Shown: in pieces, positions 57,324-64,000 of the stretch
Numbering within the stretch: position 1 is the first letter of the stretch
Layout: every line of letters starts with the position of its first letter
NCBI GenBank assembly: GCA_900541205.1
Contig: UQIV01000008.1
Span: 1-64,000 of the forward strand
DNA: 64,000 nt
From: an uncultured Collinsella sp.
GTDB lineage: Bacteria; Actinomycetota; Coriobacteriia; Coriobacteriales; Coriobacteriaceae
Direction: 5' to 3'
Notes under the pieces: model-generated
Told to the model about the DNA's origin: nothing
Databases searched by the model: none
Seen by the model: only the letters and a program-made list of their open reading frames with translations
Program-made: the position numbers and the translations under genes

Positions 57324-58199
57324 ATGGGCGAGCAGGTTTGTATGACGGGCGCCGAGTACTGCGGTGGAGCTGTGGGCGTGGACGCGGGCGGCTATCCGGT
57401 CGAGACTACGGGCAACGCGGCGCTGGACATCTTGGAACACCGCTCGTCCACGCGTGCCTTCGCGCGTGATGACGACGACCGTCCCGTGGCGGTGACCGAC
57501 GAGCAGCGGGCGGCGATCTTGCATGCGGCGAGCCGCGCGCCGTCGGCGGGCGCCATGATGATGTATTCCATCGTGAGCATCCGCGAGCAGGCAACGCTCG
57601 ACCGCCTGGCCGACCTGTGCGACCACCAGCCCATGATTGCCAAGGCGCCCTGGGCACTAATATTTGTGGTCGATTATGCCAAGTGGATCGATCTGTTTGA
57701 GCACGTGGGCTGCTTTGAGTCCGAGTTTGTCGAGCGTACGGGCAAGGCGCCCCGCCGCGCGCCGGGTTTGGGCGACTTTGCCATCGCGGCTCAGGATGCC
57801 GTGATCGCCGCGCAAAACGCCGTGGTTGCCGCCGAGGCCCTGGGCCTGGGGAGCTGCTATATCGGTGATATCGTCGAGAATGCCGAGGAAGTTGCCGAGC
57901 TGCTCGATCTGCCGCCCTATACCATGCCGCTGTCGATGCTCATCATCGGCACGCCCCGTAAGGAGCGCCCGGCAATCGCGCACCCCGTGGTGAACCTGGT
58001 GCACGAGGAGCGCTACTGCCGTGCGGACGACGCGACTATGGACGCGCAGGTGGCCGAGATGGACGCGATGTTCCGTCCGCATGCTCGCGAGGTGGGGGAG
58101 CGCGTCGCGGATATCTACACTCGCAAGCACACGAGCCCCTTTATGGCCGAGATGAGCCGATCCATGGAGTGGTGGTTCAAAAACTGGCTCGGAAAATGA
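57324..58199 (+). CDS. nitroreductase-family protein
   Basis: 291 aa. FMN-binding motifs EHRSSTRAFARD near the N-terminus and SRAPSAGAMMMY; GLGSCYIGDIVENAEEV near 175. It is longer than the family norm by a ~35-residue N-terminal extension (MGEQVCMTGAEYCGG) and a C-terminal helical tail. GGATAGAGCT lies before the ATG. A GGGACAG hairpin starts 3 nt after the stop. Confidence 0.88.
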   Translation: MGEQVCMTGAEYCGGAVGVDAGGYPVETTGNAALDILEHRSSTRAFARDDDDRPVAVTDEQRAAILHAASRAPSAGAMMMYSIVSIREQATLDRLADLCDHQPMIAKAPWALIFVVDYAKWIDLFEHVGCFESEFVERTGKAPRRAPGLGDFAIAAQDAVIAAQNAVVAAEALGLGSCYIGDIVENAEEVAELLDLPPYTMPLSMLIIGTPRKERPAIAHPVVNLVHEERYCRADDATMDAQVAEMDAMFRPHAREVGERVADIYTRKHTSPFMAEMSRSMEWWFKNWLGK

Positions 58200-58201
58200 C
58201 A

Positions 58202-58234
58202 AATGTGACAAGGGGACAGTCCCTTTGTCGCATT
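58202..58234 (+). repeat. GGGACAG hairpin, family B, AATGTGACAA arms
   Basis: AATGTGACAAGGG and CCCTTTGTCGCATT pair around GACAGT. It resembles the copy at 34546 and also follows a stop codon directly. Confidence 0.82.
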
Positions 58235-58357
58235 CCATATCGCCGCGGTGGCCTAAAGACTGTATAAATCTTTATCTAGCTGGGAAAACAGTGCATTAAA
58301 ACATGGGCCGATTACCTATAATCCCCTCGAACGTTAAAGTTGGGAGGAAACCGGCTT

Positions 58358-60385
58358 ATGGAACAAAAGGCCAAGGAGGCAGCCTCGCACGCTGCGATTC
58401 CTGTGAGCATCTCGGCGATGCTCGTCACGCTGGGCGTGGTGTACGGCGATATCGGCACCAGCCCTATGTATGTAACCAAGGCGCTCGTTGCCGGCAACGG
58501 CGGCATCGGAAGCGTGACGGAGGAGTTCGTGCTCGGCGCGCTCTCCCTTGTCGTGTGGACGGTCACGCTGCTGACCACCATCAAGTATGTGCTCATCTCG
58601 CTGCGCGCCGATAACCATGGTGAGGGCGGCATCTTTGCCCTGTACAGCCTGGTCAAGCGCTGCGGCAAGTGGCTTATCATCCCCGCCATGCTGGGTGGCG
58701 CCGCGCTGCTCGCCGACGGCATCCTGACGCCGGCCGTTACCGTTACCACGGCCATCGAGGGCCTGCGCACCATCCCGGCGGTCCATGCCGTGCTGGGCGA
58801 TGACCAGGGTCGCGTCGTCGCCATTACGCTCGCCATCATCATCGTGCTCTTCTTGGTACAGCGCATCGGTACGGCCAAGATCGGTCACGCCTTTGGCCCC
58901 ATCATGACGCTGTGGTTCCTGTTCTTGGGCGGTACGGGTCTGTTCTTTGTCTTACAGCACCCCGCCGTGCTGCTGTGCCTCAACCCGGTGCGCGGCATCG
59001 CCTTTTTGCTGAGCCCCAACAACCATGCGGGCATCATGATTCTGGGCAGCTGCTTCCTCGCCACCACCGGTGCCGAGGCGCTCTACTCCGACATGGGCCA
59101 CGTCGGCCGCGGCAACATCTACGCCACCTGGCCGTTCGTTAAGTGCTGCCTGCTGCTTTCCTATATGGGCCAGGGCGCTTGGCTTATGAACAACGCTGCC
59201 AACCCGGAGCTCATGGGTATCGCCGACCTCAATCCCTTCTACCAGATGCTCACCCCGGGTCTGCGTCCCTTTGCCGTCGGCCTTTCCACCGTCGCGGCCA
59301 TCATTGCCTCGCAGGCGCTCATCACCGGCGCGTTTTCGCTGGTGTCCGAGGCCAGCCGTCTGGACCTCATGCCGCACATGCAGGTCTTCTACCCTGCCGA
59401 GACCAAGGGCCAGCTCTACATCCCCATGGTCAACAACGTCATGCTTGTCGGCTGCGTCATCGTGGTGCTGCTGTTCCAGAACTCGGCGCATATGGAAGCC
59501 GCCTACGGCCTTGCCATTACGCTGACTATGATGTGCACCACGCTGCTGCTCTTCTTCTACCTGCACGAGGAGCGCAAGCTCAAGGTTGCTCCGTGGATCT
59601 TCGCGGCCTTCTTCCTTTTGCTCGAAGGCTTCTTCTTCGTGAGCTCGCTCACCAAGTTCTTCCACGGCGGCTACTTCACCATCCTCATGGCTGCACTCAT
59701 CATGGGCATTATGGTGTGCTGGTACAACGGCACGGCGGTCGAGCAGCGCCAGTTTACGCTGCTGCCGCTGCGCAGCTATCTGCCGCAGCTCAAGCGCCTG
59801 CGCGATGACGATCGCTACGAGCGTCTGAGCGACAACATCGTGTACCTGACCAAGGACACCCATACCGACTACATCGACCGTGATATCGTCTACTCGATCC
59901 TGGACAAGCATCCCAAGCGCGCTCGCGCCTGGTGGTTCGTGAATGTCGAGACCATGGACGAGCCGCATACCTTTGCCTATTCGGTCGAGACGTTCGGTAC
60001 CGACTACGTGTTCCGCGTGCATCTGTACCTGGGCTACAAGATCAACCAGCGCGTCAATGCCTACCTGCGCCAGGTCGTTCAGGACCTGGCTGCCACCGGC
60101 GAGCTGCCGGCGCAGACGCATGACTACTCGGTCTACAAGGATCCGGGCAACATCGGTACGTTCAAGTTCGTCCTGATCCGTAAGCTTCTGGCGCCCGAAA
60201 GCGATGTGGAGCCGAGCGAGCGTACGGCCATCACGCTCAAGTACATCATTCGTCGCGCTGCTGGCACGCCTGCACGCTGGTACGGCCTGGAGAACTCCAA
60301 CGTGAGCTTTGAGTACGTGCCGCTGTTCACCAAGTTCAAAGCCGTGAACAAGATGCAGCGCCTGGCTCCCAACGAGCGCCCGTAG
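58358..60385 (+). CDS. kup: Kup-family potassium uptake protein
   Basis: 675 aa, about 12 hydrophobic segments, then a ~200-residue cytoplasmic C-terminal domain. The N-terminal LGVVYGDIGTSPMYV is the family signature; NHGEGGIFALYSLV and GAEALYSDMGHVG also match. It imports K+ with H+. GGAGG precedes the ATG at 58358. It heads a run with a small membrane protein and a KdpDE pair. No ydaO-type riboswitch was recognised before it. Confidence 0.94.
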   Translation: MEQKAKEAASHAAIPVSISAMLVTLGVVYGDIGTSPMYVTKALVAGNGGIGSVTEEFVLGALSLVVWTVTLLTTIKYVLISLRADNHGEGGIFALYSLVKRCGKWLIIPAMLGGAALLADGILTPAVTVTTAIEGLRTIPAVHAVLGDDQGRVVAITLAIIIVLFLVQRIGTAKIGHAFGPIMTLWFLFLGGTGLFFVLQHPAVLLCLNPVRGIAFLLSPNNHAGIMILGSCFLATTGAEALYSDMGHVGRGNIYATWPFVKCCLLLSYMGQGAWLMNNAANPELMGIADLNPFYQMLTPGLRPFAVGLSTVAAIIASQALITGAFSLVSEASRLDLMPHMQVFYPAETKGQLYIPMVNNVMLVGCVIVVLLFQNSAHMEAAYGLAITLTMMCTTLLLFFYLHEERKLKVAPWIFAAFFLLLEGFFFVSSLTKFFHGGYFTILMAALIMGIMVCWYNGTAVEQRQFTLLPLRSYLPQLKRLRDDDRYERLSDNIVYLTKDTHTDYIDRDIVYSILDKHPKRARAWWFVNVETMDEPHTFAYSVETFGTDYVFRVHLYLGYKINQRVNAYLRQVVQDLAATGELPAQTHDYSVYKDPGNIGTFKFVLIRKLLAPESDVEPSERTAITLKYIIRRAAGTPARWYGLENSNVSFEYVPLFTKFKAVNKMQRLAPNERP

Positions 60386-60416
60386 GCGCCGACAGGTTGC
60401 ACGGAGTTGGTTTTCG

Positions 60417-60641
60417 ATGGACAAGATTGAGGCCGGGGAGGCAAACATGGATGCAAAGATGCTTGATGGCCGCGAGGTGGTTGCCGAGCTGGTACGTGAG
60501 GCGCGCGCCGACGCCGCCGAAGATCGGTTCTTTACGAATCGTGCCAACATGGACATGGCCGACCGCGTGATCTCGATCGTGGCGCTGGTATTTGGAGCGG
60601 TGTGCGTGTGTGCCCTGCTCGCGCACGTGCTGTTTGTCTAG
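60417..60641 (+). CDS. small single-pass membrane protein
   Basis: 74 aa. A charged N-terminal half leads to one hydrophobic segment (VISIVALVFGAVCVCALLAHVLFV). The ATG at 60447 with GGGGAGG is an alternative start, giving 64 aa. It lies between kup and the sensor kinase; a role as an accessory subunit is inference. Confidence 0.6.
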   Translation: MDKIEAGEANMDAKMLDGREVVAELVREARADAAEDRFFTNRANMDMADRVISIVALVFGAVCVCALLAHVLFV

Positions 60642-60672
60642 CGACCGCAGGCTGCAAAGGCTTTACACTTGG

Positions 60673-60716
60673 AACCACCACAAAGGTGCCTGTCCCTTGT
60701 GGTGGTTTTTGTTTTT
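60673..60716 (+). repeat. GGGACAG hairpin, family B, with T run
   Basis: AACCACCACAAAGG and CCTTGTGGTGGTT pair around TGCCTGTC and are followed by TTTGTTTTT, so this copy may also act as a terminator. Its arms match the copy at 22721. Confidence 0.82.
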
Positions 60717-60736
60717 GAGAGAGGGGCGGGGCACTG

Positions 60737-62362
60737 ATGGACGTCCGTACGGACGGCGATATTGCCGATAGCTTTTGGTGGCGGCGCACAACGCTGACGC
60801 GCCGCACTCCTCTGTATGACGCCTGCGTATCGGCGGGGCTGCTGGTCGCGGCGACGATTGTGGGCGCGCTGCTCGACCATCCGGGTCTCGCGCCGAGCAT
60901 CATGATCGTCTATGTGTTCGCCGTTCAGCTGTGCGCATTCTTTACCTGGAGTCGCCTGTATTGCTTGCTGAGCTCGGCTGCCGCCGTGGCGCTCTACAAC
61001 TTCTTGTTTGTCGACCCGCGCTACTCGCTGTCGCTTATCGACCGCGGCTATCCCGGCATGTTCTTCATCATGTTCGTGGTCTCGCTTGTGTCGAGCTCGA
61101 TTGCGTTGGCTCTGCGCCGCGCCTTGGCACAGGCTGCCGCCAGCGACCGCCGCACGCATATGGTGCTCGAGACCAACCGCATGCTGCAGCGGTGCGCCGA
61201 CGAGCAGCAGATCGTTCACGCCATGGCAACGCAGCTGGCGCGTCTTTCGGGCTGTCCGGTCGTGTGGTACAGCGCCGATGCCGAGGGCGATGACCTGCTG
61301 CCGCGTGCGACATACACGGCCGTGGGCGATGCCGCACCGGTGCACGAACTGGCGCCGCAGATGCCGCCGCGGCTCTCGGCGTCCGCCTATGTGGGAACGC
61401 CGCTCGACGCCACGTTTGGCGGCTCGGCGTTTTATGGCATCTACCTGACGGTTCGCACAGGCGACGGCTTCGCGCGCTCGGGCGACCCCGCCTCGGTGGT
61501 GGGCGTGCTGGCTATCGTTGCCGAGCCCGACGTGCTGACGCACGAGGAGCGAACACTTGCCGATGCCATCGTGAGCGAAGGCGAGCTGGCACTCGATCGC
61601 GCCCGCGCCATGGAGGCCCGCGAGGAGGCGGCGGTGCTTGCCAAAAACGAACAGCTGCGCGCCAACCTGCTGCGCTCCATCTCGCACGATCTGCGTACGC
61701 CGCTCACCAGTATTTCGGGCAATGCCGATGTCCTGCTCGACCAGGGCTCGACCGGCACCGCCGTGCTCGATGCCCAGACGCGCCGCGGCCTGCTCCTGTC
61801 CATTCGCTCGGATGCGCAATGGCTCAACGCCACCGTCGAGAACCTGCTCGCCATCACCAAGCTCGAGGGTGGCGGTATGCGCCTGTCGACCACGCTCGAG
61901 CTCATGGACGATATCGTCGAGGAGGCGCTGCGCCACGTGAACCCTGCCGTGCGCGAGCACGACCTTAAGGTGGTGGCGTGCGATGAGCCGGCGCTCGTCA
62001 ACGTCGATGCGCGCCTGATGGTGCAGCTGGTGGTCAATCTGGTGAACAACGCCATCACCTATACGCCCGCAGGCTCGCATATCATGATTTCGATTAGCGT
62101 CGACGATGGACACGTGGCGTGCTCGGTGGCCGATGATGGTCCGGGCATCGCACCCGAGGATCGCGAGCGCATCTTTGAGTCGTTCTATACCGCCAACCAT
62201 GGCCTGGCCGACAGCCACCGTAGTGTGGGCCTGGGGCTTTCGCTCTGCCGGTCCATTGCGCTGGCGCATGGCGGTAGCATAGAGGTTGCCGCGGCGGACC
62301 CGCACGGCTCGGTCTTTACGATTGAGCTTCCCGTCGCCGATGTTTCGTTTGATAAGGAGTAG
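60737..62362 (+). CDS. KdpD-like sensor histidine kinase lacking the KdpD/Usp N-terminus
   Basis: 541 aa. Four clustered membrane segments at about 35-115 (DUF4118), a GAF-like domain to about 290, HisKA with phospho-His about 316 in SISHDLRTPLTS, and HATPase with NNAITYTPAG and DDGPGIAPEDRERIFESFY. Full-length KdpD has ~350 more N-terminal residues. GAGGGGCGGGG precedes the ATG. It pairs with the response regulator 4 nt downstream and probably senses K+ or turgor. Confidence 0.9.
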   Translation: MDVRTDGDIADSFWWRRTTLTRRTPLYDACVSAGLLVAATIVGALLDHPGLAPSIMIVYVFAVQLCAFFTWSRLYCLLSSAAAVALYNFLFVDPRYSLSLIDRGYPGMFFIMFVVSLVSSSIALALRRALAQAAASDRRTHMVLETNRMLQRCADEQQIVHAMATQLARLSGCPVVWYSADAEGDDLLPRATYTAVGDAAPVHELAPQMPPRLSASAYVGTPLDATFGGSAFYGIYLTVRTGDGFARSGDPASVVGVLAIVAEPDVLTHEERTLADAIVSEGELALDRARAMEAREEAAVLAKNEQLRANLLRSISHDLRTPLTSISGNADVLLDQGSTGTAVLDAQTRRGLLLSIRSDAQWLNATVENLLAITKLEGGGMRLSTTLELMDDIVEEALRHVNPAVREHDLKVVACDEPALVNVDARLMVQLVVNLVNNAITYTPAGSHIMISISVDDGHVACSVADDGPGIAPEDRERIFESFYTANHGLADSHRSVGLGLSLCRSIALAHGGSIEVAAADPHGSVFTIELPVADVSFDKE

Positions 62363-62366
62363 CGCC

Positions 62367-63080
62367 GTGCCGAACTCTGCCGTAAAACCGCTCATCTTGG
62401 TCGTTGAGGACGACCCCGCCGTTCGCAATCTTATCGTTGCCGCGCTCGAGGCACACGGCTTGCGCCATATGGCTGTGGAGACCGCCCATGCCGCCATCGC
62501 CGCCGCCTCATCGCAGGCACCGAGCATTGTGCTGCTCGATCTGGGCCTGCCCGATATGGACGGCGTCAAGGTGGTGGAGTCGGTGCGCGCATGGTCGGGC
62601 ATGCCGATCATCGTGGTCTCGGCGCGCAGCGAGGACGCGGACAAGATTCGCGCGCTCGATGCCGGTGCCGACGACTACCTGACCAAGCCGTTTTCGGTCG
62701 AGGAGCTGCTCGCGCGCATTCGCACGACGCTCAGGCGCCTTTCGTATGCACAAACGGGTGGCGTTGTCTCCGAGGGCTCGTTCGATACCGGTGAGCTGCA
62801 TATCGATTTTGATGCCGGCATCGCCACGATGGATGGCGAGGAGCTGCATCTGACGCCGATCGAGTATAAGCTCCTGTGCCTGCTGGCGCACAACGGCGAC
62901 AAGGTACTGACGCACCAGTTTATCCTGCACGAGATTTGGGGCACGGCAACCAAGAGCGACCTGGCGAGCCTGCGCGTCTTTATGGGCACGCTGCGCAAGA
63001 AGATTGAGTCCGACCCCGCGCATCCGCGCTATATCCAGACACACGTGGGTATTGGTTACCGATTGGTCATCCAGGGATAG
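62367..63080 (+). CDS. KdpE-like response regulator (OmpR family)
   Basis: 237 aa. The receiver domain has E14-D15-D16 acidic pocket, phospho-acceptor D58 in LLDLGLPDMDG and the Lys of LTKPFSVEELLARIR; the C-terminal winged helix contains LTPIEYKLLCLLAHNGDKV and the wing RYIQTHVGIGYRL. GTG start at 62367 with AAGGAG. It forms an operon with the kinase. No kdpFABC genes are in the window; kup is the nearby K+ transporter. Confidence 0.92.
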   Translation: MPNSAVKPLILVVEDDPAVRNLIVAALEAHGLRHMAVETAHAAIAAASSQAPSIVLLDLGLPDMDGVKVVESVRAWSGMPIIVVSARSEDADKIRALDAGADDYLTKPFSVEELLARIRTTLRRLSYAQTGGVVSEGSFDTGELHIDFDAGIATMDGEELHLTPIEYKLLCLLAHNGDKVLTHQFILHEIWGTATKSDLASLRVFMGTLRKKIESDPAHPRYIQTHVGIGYRLVIQG

Positions 63081-63105
63081 GTCGGCATCCGCCATCCCAA
63101 TATGA

Positions 63106-63170
63106 GTTGCGGTGAAATACGGTCTAAATTTACCTAATTCCAGGCAAAACAGTCCGTATTCCACCGCAAC
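63106..63170. repeat. inverted repeat, 17-bp arms, 31-nt loop
   Basis: GTTGCGGTGAAATACGG pairs with CCGTATTCCACCGCAAC with one mismatch. It lies between convergent genes and lacks a clear T run. Confidence 0.7.
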
Positions 63171-63175
63171 GTTGT

Positions 63176-64000
63176 CTATTTATCCTTGGGCTTGCTGGCG
63201 TAGAACTTCTTCTTTTTGGACTTGCCGGCAGGGGAGGGTTTGCTGGCAAAGTTGGACTTGCCGTGGCCGGCCTGCGCGTGCGCGGGCGCTGCTGCACGAG
63301 GCTTGCGGGCCTCGGGGTTGCGCAGTTCCTCGACGCGCTCGGCAATTTCCTCGGCGCTAAAGCCGACTTCGGCCATGGCGTCCTCGATGGGCAGGCGGCG
63401 CACGATATAGCAGTGGTGCACCTTCTGGTTGCGTGCGAAATCCTCGGGGATGGTCTGCGCCGTAATGTCCTCCAGCACGACGCCCGCGCGCGCGAGCTTG
63501 CGCGTTTCGGGGCGGAAACCGCGCAGGTTGCAGCTAAAGATGGCATGGCCGCCCTGTGCAAGCAGGCGTGAAACGCCGGCCAAAAGCTCAACATGGTCGC
63601 GCTGGACATCCCAGGTGCGGCGGCCCATCTTGGACGAGTTCGAAAACGTGGGCGGGTCGACAAAAATCAGATCCCAGCGGTTGCGCGTCTGGCGCTGGTC
63701 GCGAATCCAGGCAAGCACGTCGTCGCGCACAAAATGATGCTGCGGACCAACAAAACCGTTCTGGCGCATATTGCGCTCGGCCCAGTCAAGGTAGGTGTTG
63801 GAAAGGTCGACCGTCACAGTTTCTTCGACGCCGCCGTCTGCCGCATAGCAGGTGGCGGTGCCGGTATAGGCGAACAGATTGAGGAAGCGGCGTGCCTGTT
63901 TGGCGTGCTCGCGCACCAGGTTGCGGGTGACGCGGTGATCCAAGAAGATGCCCACATCCAAATAGTCGTCAAAGTTGACGGCAAAGGTGAGTCCGCCCTC
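63176..64000 (-). CDS. 23S rRNA methyltransferase, RlmKL-like (5' part outside window)
   Basis: The C-terminal ~275 residues are seen; the gene runs off the window. The frame continues upstream to the edge with LTFAVNFDDYLDVGIFLDHR, typical of the RlmK half of RlmKL. SAM motif FLNLFAYTGTATCYAADGG, catalytic-site DPPTFSNSSKM and FSCNLRGF are present. A Lys/Ala/Pro-rich tail of ~50 residues is an extension, as in the RlmD-like protein at 9663. Whether an RlmL half exists cannot be seen. Confidence 0.85.
   Translation of the reverse strand, partial: EGGLTFAVNFDDYLDVGIFLDHRVTRNLVREHAKQARRFLNLFAYTGTATCYAADGGVEETVTVDLSNTYLDWAERNMRQNGFVGPQHHFVRDDVLAWIRDQRQTRNRWDLIFVDPPTFSNSSKMGRRTWDVQRDHVELLAGVSRLLAQGGHAIFSCNLRGFRPETRKLARAGVVLEDITAQTIPEDFARNQKVHHCYIVRRLPIEDAMAEVGFSAEEIAERVEELRNPEARKPRAAAPAHAQAGHGKSNFASKPSPAGKSKKKKFYASKPKDK

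Noticed and set aside
58235..58357. c-di-AMP (ydaO-type) riboswitch before kup
   Set aside because: The gap is too short and lacks the conserved sequence blocks.

Overview
The window looks like chromosomal DNA of a high-GC Gram-positive gut bacterium of the class Coriobacteriia, most probably Collinsella. The grounds are: high GC, a sortase-type LANTG anchor on two surface proteins, a Tat-type lipoprotein signal, a short SRP RNA without an Alu domain, and many GGGACAG-containing intergenic hairpins. The species is inference; no database search was possible.

Layout. 1-700: 3' end of 23S rRNA, 5S rRNA and the rrn terminator. 0.7-2.8 kb: tail-anchored hypothetical protein, Hsp20, metallo-beta-lactamase-fold hydrolase. 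2.8-7.2 kb: tilS-hpt-ftsH. 7.4-11.1 kb: aminotransferase, PHP hydrolase, RlmD-like 23S methyltransferase. 11.4-13.7 kb: polar amino acid ABC importer (binding protein, permease, ATPase). 14-16.1 kb: EF-G-like protein with an altered G4 motif. 16.2-26.8 kb: secreted-type nuclease, AlbA/HATPase regulator behind repeated palindromes, LarE, HAD phosphatase, LacI regulator, glmS, GntR regulator and YeiH exporter. 27-30.1 kb: degenerate NtrC-like regulator, two hypothetical proteins, nitroreductase. 30.3-34.5 kb: MarR regulator and a heterodimeric ABC exporter. 34.6-39.4 kb: cysE, DedA, ilvE, LemA, TetR. 39.4-42 kb: tRNA-Ser(UGA), a TadA/glycerate kinase fusion, and a region of inverted repeats around the SRP RNA. 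42-47 kb: LANTG surface protein and a second heterodimeric ABC exporter. 47-49.3 kb: AAA/DUF4143 ATPase with a six-unit 23-bp direct-repeat array upstream, then a flavodoxin-like protein. 49.3-54.8 kb: a 1362-aa LANTG surface protein flanked by two arrays of ~62-bp hairpin repeats. 54.8-64 kb: LTA-synthase-like enzyme, nitroreductase, Kup K+ transporter, small membrane protein, KdpDE-like two-component pair, and a truncated RlmKL-like methyltransferase.

Most genes are ordinary housekeeping or transport genes. The unusual content is mainly non-coding. Three copies of a ~130-150 nt cruciform element (11219-11369, 49307-49435, 54653-54782) share an almost invariant ~69-nt core, while their long outer arms have unrelated sequences that still pair almost perfectly; the inner 9-bp hairpin also shows compensatory changes. 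This is the best candidate here for an undescribed structured RNA, ssDNA or mobile element. Also notable are the paired hairpin arrays around the surface-protein gene, which include a 98-bp identical direct repeat, the 23-bp repeat array, at least two families of dispersed GGGACAG hairpins, and the TadA-glycerate kinase fusion.

Stretches over 300 bases without a gene are: 11112-11460 (cruciform copy 1 and a palindrome), 13732-14041 (terminator and GC-rich leader), 17216-17685 (GGGACAG hairpin and TCTCTCTAA palindromes), 22605-22916 (two hairpin elements), 37571-38053 (two terminators, otherwise nothing recognised), 41328-42138 (inverted repeats and SRP RNA), 48366-48706 (23-bp repeats), 49265-50035 (cruciform copy 2 and array) and 54125-54809 (terminator, array and cruciform copy 3).
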